Positions 17,957 to 27,104 of a DNA stretch of 64,000 bases are shown in pieces. The first letter of the stretch is position 1. Every line of letters starts with the position of its first letter. The notes beneath the pieces are model-generated. The model made no database searches and had not been told where the DNA came from. It was given only the letters and a program-made list of their open reading frames with translations. This DNA comes from Haladaptatus sp. QDMS2 (GTDB lineage: Archaea; Halobacteriota; Halobacteria; Halobacteriales; Halococcaceae). The stretch lies in the NCBI RefSeq assembly GCF_029338295.1, contig NZ_CP119792.1, positions 496,001-560,000 on the forward strand. Direction: 5' to 3'. Made by a program: the position numbers and the translations under genes.

Positions 17957-19006
17957 TCAGAAGCCGCGTCTGAACGCGACGATGCCCCCACTGACCACCG
18001 CGATGAGAGCGACGCCTGCGGCGAGTTCACCCGTCGAGAGGCCGGTTCCCTCCACGAGTTCTGGTTCGTCGGTGGGTGATTCACTCGTCGGTTGGCTCGG
18101 GGTGATGACCGACTCGTCGGTGGTCGATTCGCCCGTGGTGGCTGGTGGCTCCGTCGTTCCGTCGGTCGTCGAAGCATCGGTAGGCGAGGCGCTCGCCGTC
18201 GCTGTCGCCGTCGTTTTCGGAGTCCCCGTCACGGTGGCCGTCGTCGCCGCTGGTGGCTCGTCGCCACCGCCTCCGGACGCGGTCGTGGTCTTCGCCCGGG
18301 TGATGTCCAGTGTGTTCGTGTTGCTCAGCCCGAGCAGTTCCTCTGAGCCGAAGGCTTTCTCGGTTCCGCGGACCACGGCGTACACCTGGTGCTCGCCCGT
18401 GGAGAGTTCGGAGAGCGAGACGGTCGCCCGGTAGCTGCCGTCGGCTCGTTTCGTGGCCGTTTCGATGACAGTCTTTTGGTCGTTGCCGATGCCGACTTCT
18501 ACCTCGTGGGGGTCGGCCATGTCACCACGCGGGGTGACGGTCACGTCGACGGTCACCGAGGAGTCGGTGGTCGCCTTGTTCGGTGCGTCGAGGCTCACGT
18601 CGTAGCCCTTCACGAGGACGGGGTGGATGGCTCGGAAGATGCCGTCCTGTTTGACGACGAGGACGTACGACCCGGCGTCGTACCCAGAGAGGTCGAACTC
18701 GAAGGCTGCGGAGGCTTCGGCGCGCTTCGAATCGAGAATCTGGTTTTCCTTGTTGTAGAGGTAGACGCGATAGATGGTGTCGTCGGGGCCGGTCACGCGG
18801 GCGGTGATCGTCTGGTCTCCGGCCGTCTTCGAGACCGCGGGTACGGTGTACTCGTCACCTTCGAAGGTGACCTCGCGTGACGGCGTATCGACGCTGCCAT
18901 CGACCGATATCTCGTAGGTTGGTGCCGTCGTGGGGAGTGCACTGGCCCCGCTTCCACCGAGCACCAGCAGGAGGGCTCCCATCACGAGCCACCAGGAGTC
19001 AGTCAT
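17957..19006 (-). CDS. Secreted, C-terminally anchored surface protein with Thr-rich stalk
   Basis: 349 residues. The order is a signal peptide (about 1-25), a beta-sandwich-like ectodomain of two repeats (TITARVTGPDDTIYRV and SSVTVDVTVTPRGD), a long Thr/Ser/Pro/Glu-rich stalk (about 245-320) likely to be O-glycosylated, a single membrane helix and FRRGF as a short basic tail. This is the plan of a haloarchaeal cell-surface glycoprotein, oriented outward. The ATG at 19006 gives a proper signal peptide; the earlier in-frame ATG at 19108 does not. It is divergent from the large surface protein at 19191, and the two may be related in role. Binding partner unknown. Confidence 0.78.
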   Translation of the reverse strand: MTDSWWLVMGALLLVLGGSGASALPTTAPTYEISVDGSVDTPSREVTFEGDEYTVPAVSKTAGDQTITARVTGPDDTIYRVYLYNKENQILDSKRAEASAAFEFDLSGYDAGSYVLVVKQDGIFRAIHPVLVKGYDVSLDAPNKATTDSSVTVDVTVTPRGDMADPHEVEVGIGNDQKTVIETATKRADGSYRATVSLSELSTGEHQVYAVVRGTEKAFGSEELLGLSNTNTLDITRAKTTTASGGGGDEPPAATTATVTGTPKTTATATASASPTDASTTDGTTEPPATTGESTTDESVITPSQPTSESPTDEPELVEGTGLSTGELAAGVALIAVVSGGIVAFRRGF

Positions 19007-19159
19007 ATTGACAGGTCTGTGACCTGTCCTCTTAATCGTTCCCACTCCCCCAATAACTGTCCGTCCGGATTGCGGTTGCTCGCTGAATTCCATCCACTCA
19101 GCTGTCAAAAATTACCAGAATGGAAATAAATTATTTTTGGAGTTGTTAGTGGAAAACAC

Positions 19160-19168
19160 TTTATAAAT
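19160..19168 (+). promoter_or_regulatory. Predicted TATA box for the PGF-pre-PGF surface protein gene
   Basis: TTTATAAAT lies about 27 bases before the ATG at 19191, an excellent leaderless-promoter spacing. Confidence 0.6.
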
Positions 19169-19190
19169 TGCCAATAAACGTTCGCCCAGG

Positions 19191-21455
19191 ATGCAATTAT
19201 CAAGGTTCGTGAGTAACCGAGGTGGGGGAGCCCTGGTGCTCGTCGCACTGATGGTCTTCTCACTTTTCGCCAGCGCACCAGTAGCAGGGATGAGCGACCA
19301 CACAGGACCGCTCACCGCAGACCAGTATTTCGAGGGGTCTGCCGACGTGAACGTCTGGGAGCGGGGTTATCTCCCGCTCCGGACGGACATGAGTAATGCG
19401 ATGACGAAGGTAGACGAGGCTGACTGGCAGGTCAGGACCACTGACGATTCCGAAATCAGCGTCGGGAAAGAGCAGATGGGCGTCTACTCGAAGGACGCGA
19501 CCATCAATCTCGACTTCCAGGACGCACGCGCTCAGAACAGCGACTTCAACGGGCAGCAGGTCCAGCTCATTGCCGCCCACATCAAGGGCGACCCGAGCAC
19601 GGACATCCCCGACTCCTTCTCGGAGATGGTAGACCTCGTCTCTATGCAGAACTCGAACGACGTGGCTACCTTCGAGGAAGTCGGCCAGAAGTCTATCGAC
19701 AGTGAGGGGAACGTCGAATTTAACCACACCGCGGGCCAGTCAGGGATGTACGTCTACTTCCTCGCGCTCACCGAGAGCGGGCAGGACGGCTACACGGTGA
19801 ACAGCGCGGGAGAACTCTCGCTCGACGGTAAGGCGACGGTCATCGGCATCGAGACGGCCGCCGTCCAGAAGGGGGCCTCGTCGGTCGACCACCAGAACTC
19901 CGTCACGCGCGGGAACAACGTCAACTTCGACGTTGACGCGAGCGACCACCTCTCCGGCAACGACGTCACGCACACGGTGTTGCTCTACGACGAGGACACG
20001 TACGTCAACCAGCGCTTCATGCTCGACTTAAAAGAGGAGCCGTCTGCTGACTTTAGTTTCTCTGAGGACGCCACGCTCGAACACAGCGTTGGCGACGTAA
20101 ACGGCGTGATGGAAGTTTCGGGCAATCCGGACTTCTTCGGCGCAACCATGTCGGACGAGAAACTCACCGGCATGAGCAGCTTCGCCACGACACTCGACTT
20201 CTTCGCCGACAAGTTCCACACCGTGTCGCCGGAGACGACGGCGACCGACGATACGCGTCTCGACGCCTCGATGAAGGTCATTGAGGGGAGCGCGACCGAG
20301 CAGGTCACCGTCGAGACGATGAGCAACTGGCGACCCGGAACCTACCGCTGGGTGGCGGTTTCCTCCACCGAAAATAGCGAGGAATTCGTGACGGACATGG
20401 GCACCATCACCATCAAGAAAGCCTCCTCAGGAGGCGGTGGCGGTGGAGATACGCCACCATCTGACCCACCAGACGACGCACCCGGTGACCCACCGGTCGA
20501 AATCGACCGCGAAGTGACCGAAGAGGGCATCGTCAAGCTCACCATCACGAACTTCCAGTCCGGCAAGACGGTCACTATCGACCTCGCGGACACGCCCGCC
20601 ACGAAGCAAGGCGGCGTGAAACTCAACGCGGTGCAGGCGACGATGGCCAACGGCGAGGCGTTCACCATGTCCGTGAACGCGCTCGACGACGTACCCGAGG
20701 ACACGCCACCGGTCACCCGACGTGGCGCGGTTCGCCCGCTCACCTACATCAACGTCGAACACAGCAACACGAACGACGCCTTCAGTGGGGGGACGTTCGA
20801 GTTCACCGTCGACGAGGAACAACTGAACGGTGAGGACCCAGAAAACGTAGGTCTCTACCGCTTCAACGACGACGAGTGGAACCCACTCGACACCCGGCTG
20901 GTCAGCCAGTCTGACGGCGAGTACACCTTCGAGGCAGACACGCCCGGCTTCTCGGTGTTCGCACTCGGTGTCAAGCAGGCACAGATTTCGGTCACCGACG
21001 CGTCACTCGCCCAGCAATCTATCGCACCCGGCGAACAGTCGACGGTGAGCGCCACCGTCACGAACGACGGTGAGGCCGCCGGCGAATACCTCGTCCAACT
21101 GTTCGTCGACGGTAATGTCGAAGCAGAGCAGTCCGTCCAGGTCGGCGCCGGCGAGAGCCAGACCGTGACCTTCGACCGGACGTGGGACGACGCTGGCTCC
21201 TACGACGTCGCGGTCAACAACCAGTCTGCGGGCACGCTCGACGTGGCCCAGCAGACGGGAACCGCGACGGGAACTGCAGACCCCGGAACGGGGACGCCTG
21301 ACGGCGAATCACCAGGCGCGACTGACGGCCCAGAGGATACCGAAGAACCGAGCAACCCGCTCGACACCATCCTGTCGATTCCGGTGCTCATCGGTGTGGT
21401 CGTCATCATCCTGATTGCGGCCATCTACGGGCTCGACACCTCGCGCAAAGAGTAG
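19191..21455 (+). CDS. PGF-pre-PGF domain surface protein with CARDB-like domain
   Basis: 754 residues, secreted. A signal peptide covers about residues 1-33 (ends SAPVAG). A large ectodomain is followed by a Gly/Pro/Asp linker (SSGGGGGGDTPPSDPPDD, about 407-430). Next is a PGF-pre-PGF domain (about 435-600), recognisable by FTVDEEQLNGEDPENVGLYR and its ending TPGFSVFALG. A CARDB-like adhesion domain follows (about 600-690, VTDASLAQQSIAPGE), then a Thr/Gly/Asp/Pro stalk and one membrane helix with the tail GLDTSRKE. Unlike many relatives it has no PGF tripeptide before the last helix, so it is probably not an archaeosortase substrate. Structural or adhesive envelope role inferred. Confidence 0.83.
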   Translation: MQLSRFVSNRGGGALVLVALMVFSLFASAPVAGMSDHTGPLTADQYFEGSADVNVWERGYLPLRTDMSNAMTKVDEADWQVRTTDDSEISVGKEQMGVYSKDATINLDFQDARAQNSDFNGQQVQLIAAHIKGDPSTDIPDSFSEMVDLVSMQNSNDVATFEEVGQKSIDSEGNVEFNHTAGQSGMYVYFLALTESGQDGYTVNSAGELSLDGKATVIGIETAAVQKGASSVDHQNSVTRGNNVNFDVDASDHLSGNDVTHTVLLYDEDTYVNQRFMLDLKEEPSADFSFSEDATLEHSVGDVNGVMEVSGNPDFFGATMSDEKLTGMSSFATTLDFFADKFHTVSPETTATDDTRLDASMKVIEGSATEQVTVETMSNWRPGTYRWVAVSSTENSEEFVTDMGTITIKKASSGGGGGGDTPPSDPPDDAPGDPPVEIDREVTEEGIVKLTITNFQSGKTVTIDLADTPATKQGGVKLNAVQATMANGEAFTMSVNALDDVPEDTPPVTRRGAVRPLTYINVEHSNTNDAFSGGTFEFTVDEEQLNGEDPENVGLYRFNDDEWNPLDTRLVSQSDGEYTFEADTPGFSVFALGVKQAQISVTDASLAQQSIAPGEQSTVSATVTNDGEAAGEYLVQLFVDGNVEAEQSVQVGAGESQTVTFDRTWDDAGSYDVAVNNQSAGTLDVAQQTGTATGTADPGTGTPDGESPGATDGPEDTEEPSNPLDTILSIPVLIGVVVIILIAAIYGLDTSRKE

Positions 21456-21474
21456 GCCTGCACAGCGATTCGAC

Positions 21475-21490
21475 CATATTTTTATTTTGT
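21475..21490 (+). terminator. T-rich probable terminator after the surface protein gene
   Basis: CATATTTTTATTTTGT follows the stop codon by about 20 bases. No strong hairpin is visible. Confidence 0.45.
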
Positions 21491-21574
21491 CTGACACAGA
21501 GATTCGACCAACAACAGTCAGCGCCTCGTGACACTCGGGGTGGTTGACACTCCACGCTATCCCATCCATTCCAC

Positions 21575-22318
21575 ATGACCCACGCCGAACACGCCGCCGC
21601 AGAACCCCACGGAACCGCTCGCGTCCGCTGTGAGTCCGTGAGTCGCGTCTACTCGCGAACCTCGGGGGGTGGCTGGTTTTCGAGGCAAACTGAGACACCA
21701 GTCGTGACCGCGCTCGACGACGTGTCGCTCACCGTCCGCGACGGCGAACTCGTCTGTCTCACCGGCCCGAGCGGGAGCGGGAAGTCCACGCTCCTTCACC
21801 TGCTCGCGGGCCTCGACACGCCCACTTCGGGGACCGTCTCGCTCGCGGGGACGGACCTCTCCTCGCTCTCAGACCGGGAACGAACTCGCCTGCGTCTCGA
21901 CCGCGTGGGCATCGTCTTCCAGCGATTCCACCTGCTGTCTGCGCTTTCTGCGCGTTCGAACGTCGCCCTCCCGTTGCTCGAACGCGGCGTGAAACGAAGC
22001 GCCCGGAGAGCGCGAGCGACCGATTTGCTGGAACGAGTCGGCCTCGGCGACCGGATTACCCACAAACCCGGCGAACTCTCGGGGGGCGAACAACAGCGCG
22101 TCGCCATCGCCCGGGCGCTCGCGAATGACCCGGCCATCCTCATCGCCGACGAACCCACGGGTGAACTCGATACGGACACGGGGCGACGAATCCTCGATAC
22201 GCTCTCGGAGCTCGCTACCGAGCGCGCCGTCGTCATCGCCTCTCACGACGCACAGACCCAGGCAATCGCCGACCGCATCGTGAAACTCAGAGATGGCCGC
22301 CTCGTGAGCGATGGGTGA
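21575..22318 (+). CDS. ABC transporter ATP-binding protein (MacB/LolD type)
   Basis: 247 residues. Walker A is GPSGSGKST at about 63-71, the signature motif is [15 protein letters not shown], Walker B is [12 protein letters not shown], and the H-loop is VIASHD. TGELD is characteristic of the MacB/LolD/FtsE subgroup, which works with FtsX-like permeases to move lipids or proteins or transmit force rather than import solutes. It overlaps the first permease gene by eight bases. It is the first gene of a three-gene operon (21575-24772). Confidence 0.92.
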   Translation: MTHAEHAAAEPHGTARVRCESVSRVYSRTSGGGWFSRQTETPVVTALDDVSLTVRDGELVCLTGPSGSGKSTLLHLLAGLDTPTSGTVSLAGTDLSSLSDRERTRLRLDRVGIVFQRFHLLSALSARSNVALPLLERGVKRSARRARATDLLERVGLGDRITHKPGELSGGEQQRVAIARALANDPAILIADEPTGELDTDTGRRILDTLSELATERAVVIASHDAQTQAIADRIVKLRDGRLVSDG

Positions 22319-23534
22319 GGCGTGGTCGCGGTTCGTGGGGACGGTTCGCCTCGCCCTGCGTCGCCTGTTCACAGGGGGTGCGGCCTCCCCTCAGCAGGTG
22401 CGCCTGAGCGTGTCGAGCGTCGCGGTGGCCATCGCGCTCATGCTCGTCGTCACCGGCCTCAGTCTGGGCCTCGTCACCGACGCGACTGTCCAGAGCGACG
22501 ACACCGACTACTGGGTCGTCCCCGACGCAGGCTCCGGGTCGAGTTCCGTCGTCTCGGTCGACGGCCCGCGCTTTGGTGACGTCCACCGCGTGAGCGCAGG
22601 CCTCACCACCCGCGAGGACGTGACCCACGCGACGCCCGTGCTCGTAGACGTGTTGCGATTTCCCGGAGAGGGTGATGATGCTCAACCCGAGTACGTCCTC
22701 GCCGTGGGCGTCGTCCCAGGTGAGCACCACGTGACCATCTCGGGCGTCTCGACACGCGGACTCACGCCCGGCGACCCGCACTTCGCCGATGGCTCCTACG
22801 CGGGGCCGTGGACGGGTGAGGCCGTCGTCTCTGCGGGAGCCGCGGAGACGATTGGCGTCTCCCAGGGCGGGTCGTTCACGCCCGCCTCGGCAAATCGCTC
22901 GTTCAGCGCGGTTCGTGTGAGCGAGGCGACGGGCGCAGACCAGCTCCCGGTCGTGCTCGTCCACCTCAGTGAACTCCAGGTCGTCGCGGGGGCGACGAGC
23001 GGCGACCAGGCAGACCAGTTGCTCGTCGCGACCGACTCGCGGGACGTGAAATCTCACCTCGAAGGCCTCTATCCCCACTCGTCGGTCGTCACGCGGGGGG
23101 GCATCTTCACGCCGCAGTTGCTGAGCGAGGACGTTCCCGTCTCGGTGGCCGTGACCGCACTCCTCGTCGCGCTCGTCATCGGGACGCTCTCGATTGCGAC
23201 TACGATGGGCCTCGCCGTCGCCGCAGACCAGCGTGACCGCGCCGTCCTCGCCGCCATTGGAATCTCGCGGCGCTCGCGGTCGGTGCTCCTCGTCACGCAA
23301 ACGCTCACCGTCGCCCTGCTCGGGGGGATTGGTGGCATCATCTTGGGCGTAGGTGGCATCTTCCTCGTCAACGAACTCGTCGCCCCCGAGTTTGGCCTCG
23401 ACGCCGTCGCCGCGTTCGACGTCATCCTGGTTCCCTACGCCCTCGGCGTCTCGGTGCTCATCGGCGTCCTGAGCGTGCCCTACCTGCTCGCACTCGCGGG
23501 TCGGACGACGAATCTGGAGGTGCTCGGCGAGTGA
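22311..23534 (+). CDS. FtsX/MacB-like ABC permease 1
   Basis: 407 residues. One N-terminal helix (about 40-65), a large extracellular MacB_PCD-type domain (about 65-275), and three C-terminal helices in the FtsX domain (VALVIGTLSIATTMGLAV; ISRRSRSVLLVTQTL; final LSVPYLLALAG). It starts inside the ATPase gene and ends overlapping the second permease by four bases. The pair of different permeases with one ATPase suggests a heterodimeric exporter. Substrate unknown; the preceding surface protein gene may hint at an envelope role. Confidence 0.88.
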   Translation: MGEAWSRFVGTVRLALRRLFTGGAASPQQVRLSVSSVAVAIALMLVVTGLSLGLVTDATVQSDDTDYWVVPDAGSGSSSVVSVDGPRFGDVHRVSAGLTTREDVTHATPVLVDVLRFPGEGDDAQPEYVLAVGVVPGEHHVTISGVSTRGLTPGDPHFADGSYAGPWTGEAVVSAGAAETIGVSQGGSFTPASANRSFSAVRVSEATGADQLPVVLVHLSELQVVAGATSGDQADQLLVATDSRDVKSHLEGLYPHSSVVTRGGIFTPQLLSEDVPVSVAVTALLVALVIGTLSIATTMGLAVAADQRDRAVLAAIGISRRSRSVLLVTQTLTVALLGGIGGIILGVGGIFLVNELVAPEFGLDAVAAFDVILVPYALGVSVLIGVLSVPYLLALAGRTTNLEVLGE

Positions 23535-24772
23535 TTGGCACGCGCCTTCGGGCCGCCGTTGGCCTTGCCGTCGCGCAGTTGCGCCACAAGCGCACCCACA
23601 CGGCGCTCGTCGTCGTCGGCATCACGCTCGCCGTCCTCTCCACGACACTGCTCGCGAGCGTGGGCTACGGCGTCGTCGCGACGGGCGAGGAGAAGTTCGG
23701 CTCGGCGAATCAGGACCTCTGGATTACCGCTGGTTCGGTGCAGTTCGCACCCGGCTCTGTGGGTGGCGTCGAGAACAAACTCGTCGATTCCCACCGCGTC
23801 GCGCGGGACATCTCCAGCAGGGAAGACGTGAAAATCGCTGCGCCGATGGGCTTCCAGACCATCTATCTCGGCACCTCGCCCGACCCGAACGCCTTCGAGA
23901 CGGTGGTCGGCGTGGGCGTCCCCGGCGTGAGTGCTAACGCCATCTCGCTGTCCGCAGGTCGCGGGTTCGTAAACGGGGACCCCCACTACGCGGGCGGGAC
24001 CTACGACGGGCCGATGACGCACGAAATCGTCGTCGACCAGCAACTCGCCCAGCGCTACAATCTCTCGGTCGGCGACACCGTCTACGCGGGCGGGACCATC
24101 GCCAACGCCAGGCAGAATCGCTTCACAATCGTCGGCATCTCCTCTACGTTCAGCCAATTCTTGGGAGCACCGACGGCCACCCTTCCACTGAGTGAACTCC
24201 AGACGCTCACCGGGTCTGAAGGCTCAGACCCCGCCGCACTCATCACGGTCACGCTCAAGCCTGGCGCGGACCCAGAGACCGTCGCCGAGGAACTACGCGC
24301 CGAGTACCCGAACTATCAGGTGCGGACGAACCAGGAGCAACTCCAGTCGGTGTTACAGGGGCAGGCGCTCGTCATCGCGAGCGGGGTGACGCTCGTCGTC
24401 CTCGCGCTCGTCGCGGGCATCGCACTCACGGTGAACGTCCTCGCCATGCTCGTATTCCAACAGCGCGTCGAACTCGCCGCGCTCAAGGCTGTAGGCCTCT
24501 CCTCGCGGACGCTTGGCGCAATTGCCGCGAGTCAGGGCCTGCTGCTCGGACTGGTCGGAGGCATCGCAGGCCTCGCCCTTACTCCCATCGCGGTACGGGC
24601 CCTCAACTTCGTGGCTGCTCGACTCGTGGGCTTGGAGGGACTGGTTCAGACGCCGCCGTGGGTGCTTCCCGTCGGCCTGTTCATCTCGCTCGTCATCGGG
24701 ACGATTGGCGCCGTTGTCGCGGGCGTCCGGGTCGCGCGAATCGAGCCGTTGGGGCAGTTACAGCAACGATAG
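23531..24772 (+). CDS. FtsX/MacB-like ABC permease 2
   Basis: 413 residues with the same plan as its neighbour: first helix about 28-50, an extracellular domain containing VVGVGVPGVSANAISL and GDPHYAGGTYDGP (close to GDPHFADGSYAGP in permease 1), and three C-terminal helices with VELAALKAVGLSSRTLGAIAA. The shared ectodomain motifs show the two permeases are paralogues. The start is GTG at 23531, overlapping the previous stop. It completes the operon. Confidence 0.88.
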   Translation: MIGTRLRAAVGLAVAQLRHKRTHTALVVVGITLAVLSTTLLASVGYGVVATGEEKFGSANQDLWITAGSVQFAPGSVGGVENKLVDSHRVARDISSREDVKIAAPMGFQTIYLGTSPDPNAFETVVGVGVPGVSANAISLSAGRGFVNGDPHYAGGTYDGPMTHEIVVDQQLAQRYNLSVGDTVYAGGTIANARQNRFTIVGISSTFSQFLGAPTATLPLSELQTLTGSEGSDPAALITVTLKPGADPETVAEELRAEYPNYQVRTNQEQLQSVLQGQALVIASGVTLVVLALVAGIALTVNVLAMLVFQQRVELAALKAVGLSSRTLGAIAASQGLLLGLVGGIAGLALTPIAVRALNFVAARLVGLEGLVQTPPWVLPVGLFISLVIGTIGAVVAGVRVARIEPLGQLQQR

Positions 24773-24907
24773 GCTGGAATTCGCGTTTGCACGAGGCTGT
24801 CGTTTCATCTACGACTCTTTCATTTCTAGACTACTTCCGCCACTATTTGCACAACTAACCTCAGCCAGATGCAACTAATTAAGGTTCCAGCGCAAAAACC
24901 CAAAAAT

Positions 24908-25342
24908 ATGCACCCGAGCAACTCTGGCAGCGACTCGCCGACTACCCACGACTCCTCCTCGAGTGCAACCGAGACCTTCAACGAGTGGTTCGCGCTCCAG
25001 AAGGCCACTGACAAAGTTCGCGCCAATCTCATCGCTGACCTCACGGGACACCCGACGATGGCGTCTGTCGAAGAACTCGACTACATGAATCCTGACCTCA
25101 GCGACCATTCCATCCGAAGACACCTCACCACGCTCATGGATGCAGGGGTCGTCGAAGAGTTCGAACTCGACACCCGTCTTCGCGACTTCCCTTACAAGTT
25201 CTACACGATTACCCCGGAAGCTCGCGACCTATTCGACCGGGACAACCTGTTCCCCGTCGAAGCTTGGAAACGCCAGTACGCGAAGGTGAAGAAGACGCCA
25301 CGCATCCGTGAGGTCGAATCGATGCCACGGCCCGAAAACTAA
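24908..25342 (+). CDS. Winged-helix transcriptional regulator
   Basis: 144 residues, predicted DNA-binding protein. After a Ser/Thr-rich, probably disordered N-terminus (1-25), a winged helix runs about 28-115. It includes KVRANLIADLTGHPTMASVEEL, a recognition helix in LSDHSIRRHLTTLMDAGVVEEF, and a wing FPYKFYTITPEARDLFD. ArsR/PadR-like proteins of this size are common in haloarchaea. An in-frame ATG at 24869 would add 13 residues; the AT-rich CTAATTAAG at 24874-24882 is about 30 bases before 24908 and favours the shorter form. Target genes are unknown. Confidence 0.75.
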   Translation: MHPSNSGSDSPTTHDSSSSATETFNEWFALQKATDKVRANLIADLTGHPTMASVEELDYMNPDLSDHSIRRHLTTLMDAGVVEEFELDTRLRDFPYKFYTITPEARDLFDRDNLFPVEAWKRQYAKVKKTPRIREVESMPRPEN

Positions 25343-25354
25343 CCAACTCGGCTA

Positions 25355-25747
25355 CTTGACATCCTCCGCGCTAAAGCATGGGGCTTTCTCTTTGCCCTCC
25401 CGTAAACCGGCCCTGAAGCCCGGAACGATGACCGCGTACGGGTTCGATTACCGTCCTCGCCGTTTGGGGCAAAGCGTGAGAAAACGGGCAATTAAAGCCG
25501 TGTGTGGCGGTCACAGCCGCACCCCCTTTGACCGCCTTGAAACGCGCCTTGTCCATGCACGGGGACAGAGCGGAAACCTGCATAAGCCGGGGAAAGACAA
25601 AGACCTGTCTTCAAGCAGCCGCCACAGGCGGCGTGTAGGGAACGGTAGTTTACAGAAATACAAAGAGAATGCCCCGAGGCTTGACCCCGAGACGCTCCGC
25701 ATCTCGTTAGCCACTCAGAACGCGCCGAGTTCCGATGACGTGGGATG
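25355..25747. mobile_element. IS200/IS605-like remnant without transposase
   Basis: The stretch opens with TTGACATCCTCC followed by an imperfect hairpin (about 25363-25385) and CTTTCTCTTTG. That is the reverse complement of the AAGGAGAAAGCC...GGAGGATGTCAA ends seen at 16.2-16.6 kb, so it is oriented to the minus strand. The following 350 bases carry no credible protein on either strand. Several internal inverted segments, such as GCCGCCACAGGCGGC at about 25618-25632, suggest a structured RNA, possibly the guide-RNA (omega/sot) end of a lost tnpB. The far boundary near 25747 is approximate. Confidence 0.45.
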
Positions 25748-25750
25748 AAG

Positions 25751-26938
25751 TCAGCTCCCGTACCGCTCCCGGAAAAGGCCCAGTAGCAAGTACGCGTATA
25801 GACTAGCCCCGATAAAGGCGAGCAGTCGCCCGCCCAACGTGGCGACGTCAAACCCAGCGAGCGACCCGTACGCCTCCACGCCGACGCCAACTGCGAGACA
25901 CCCCATCGAGGCGAGTGCCGTCCGGTTGTTGGCGCCCGGGAACGTGCCGACGGCTGGCGGATAGAACTGATAGGCGACACCGACGATTGTGAGTCCGAGA
26001 AAGCCCAACAGGTTCAGTCGGTAGTGAGCAATCGACCAGCCAGGAGACCCACCAGCGAACGCAACGTGGGCACCCAATGCAACTCCCATAACACCCATGA
26101 CGACGCCGACAAGCGGCCCGTAAAGACCGATACGGCGACGCTCGGAGCGAACGAAGAGCGAGATGTACGCAACGGCGAATCCACCAACAGCGATGGATTC
26201 AGCGACGGCGCCAACCCGAAACCACATCCCACCCCAGAGGTTCCCGGCGACGAGCGCGGGACCAACCGTTCCTGCGATGAGGACCACGATGACGAGCACC
26301 ATCGGGGGCGAACTCACAAGAAACCGCGGGAGGAGGCGGAAGCCGACTGCGAATATCAATAAGGCGCCGACACCGGCTGCGAGCAGGTGGCTCGCGCCGG
26401 CCATTCCCCGTCCCGTGAGCGTTGGAAGAGCCGCCGAGACGGCGACCGTTTCGTAGGAACCAGCAACGAGGTAGGCGAGAACGACCGGGATGAACGCGTT
26501 GGCGGCGCGGTCGGCCCACCGACGGTCAGTGTTGACCTCGCCGGTGCCTGTCTCGCGTCCGGTAAGGTTGTCTCGGACCGTCCAACCGACTGCGCCGACG
26601 AAGACGAGCGCGCCGAGCGCCCAGCAAACGGCGCCCGCGATACCGATGACGGAGGGGATGTCATCGAGGGGCGCTACGGCGAGGCCGACGGTACCGAGTG
26701 AGAGCAGCGGGAGACTCATGGCTGGTGCCGCAGGATGTGAAAGCGTCCGGTCGAAGTAGGAGGGGACGAGCGCGTACGCCTTTCCAGCGACGGTGTGGAG
26801 CACGAACCCGTAGAGTCCGAGGACGACGCCCGAGCGATGGGGTACTCCAACGAGTGTGGCAACTTGCCAAGTGACCAGAAAAAGCGCGCCAGCGGCGACG
26901 TGTCTCCGGGCTCCCTGGGAGATGCGTGCTGCACTCAT
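25751..26938 (-). CDS. Twelve-helix membrane protein related to heme-copper oxidase subunit I / NnrS proteins
   Basis: 395 residues, almost all membrane helices (about twelve). Conserved-looking histidines lie in helices: FVLHTVAGKAYALVPSYF, GASHLLAAG, LGAHVAFAG and WSIAHYRLNLLGFLGLTIVGVAYQFYPP. The spacing recalls the heme/copper-binding helices of cytochrome oxidase subunit I-like and NnrS-like proteins, but the full set of six histidines was not established. A redox or nitric-oxide/copper-related role is inferred. It lies downstream of the SdhB paralogue on the same strand, with a 166-base gap. Confidence 0.65.
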   Translation of the reverse strand: MSAARISQGARRHVAAGALFLVTWQVATLVGVPHRSGVVLGLYGFVLHTVAGKAYALVPSYFDRTLSHPAAPAMSLPLLSLGTVGLAVAPLDDIPSVIGIAGAVCWALGALVFVGAVGWTVRDNLTGRETGTGEVNTDRRWADRAANAFIPVVLAYLVAGSYETVAVSAALPTLTGRGMAGASHLLAAGVGALLIFAVGFRLLPRFLVSSPPMVLVIVVLIAGTVGPALVAGNLWGGMWFRVGAVAESIAVGGFAVAYISLFVRSERRRIGLYGPLVGVVMGVMGVALGAHVAFAGGSPGWSIAHYRLNLLGFLGLTIVGVAYQFYPPAVGTFPGANNRTALASMGCLAVGVGVEAYGSLAGFDVATLGGRLLAFIGASLYAYLLLGLFRERYGS

Positions 26939-27104
26939 ATGTCACCACAATTTGAGTGTCACCCGCTAAGTGTTTCCCCGTCTCCAACGCCAGCAACACC
27001 CACCGACATCTTGTCGCGTTGGTCTGACGATTTCGCCTACCTGCTGTCAGTGGCAAAAGATGAGAATTGAATGGAAATGTGAAGCCATCGCCCCACCGTT
27101 TCGG

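Noticed and set aside
22287..23300. 337-codon minus-strand frame over the MacB-like permease
   Set aside because: It is antisense to a coupled ABC operon and lacks any recognisable fold.
21600..24800. Repeated in-frame similarity between the two permease genes as a recent tandem duplication
   Set aside because: The ectodomain motifs are shared but overall divergence is large, as is usual for heterodimeric MacB-like permeases; not recent.
25308..25748. Possible 146-residue protein in the IS-like remnant
   Set aside because: Its start is inside the preceding regulator gene in another frame and it is Arg/Lys-rich without a fold; the stretch is better read as structured non-coding DNA.
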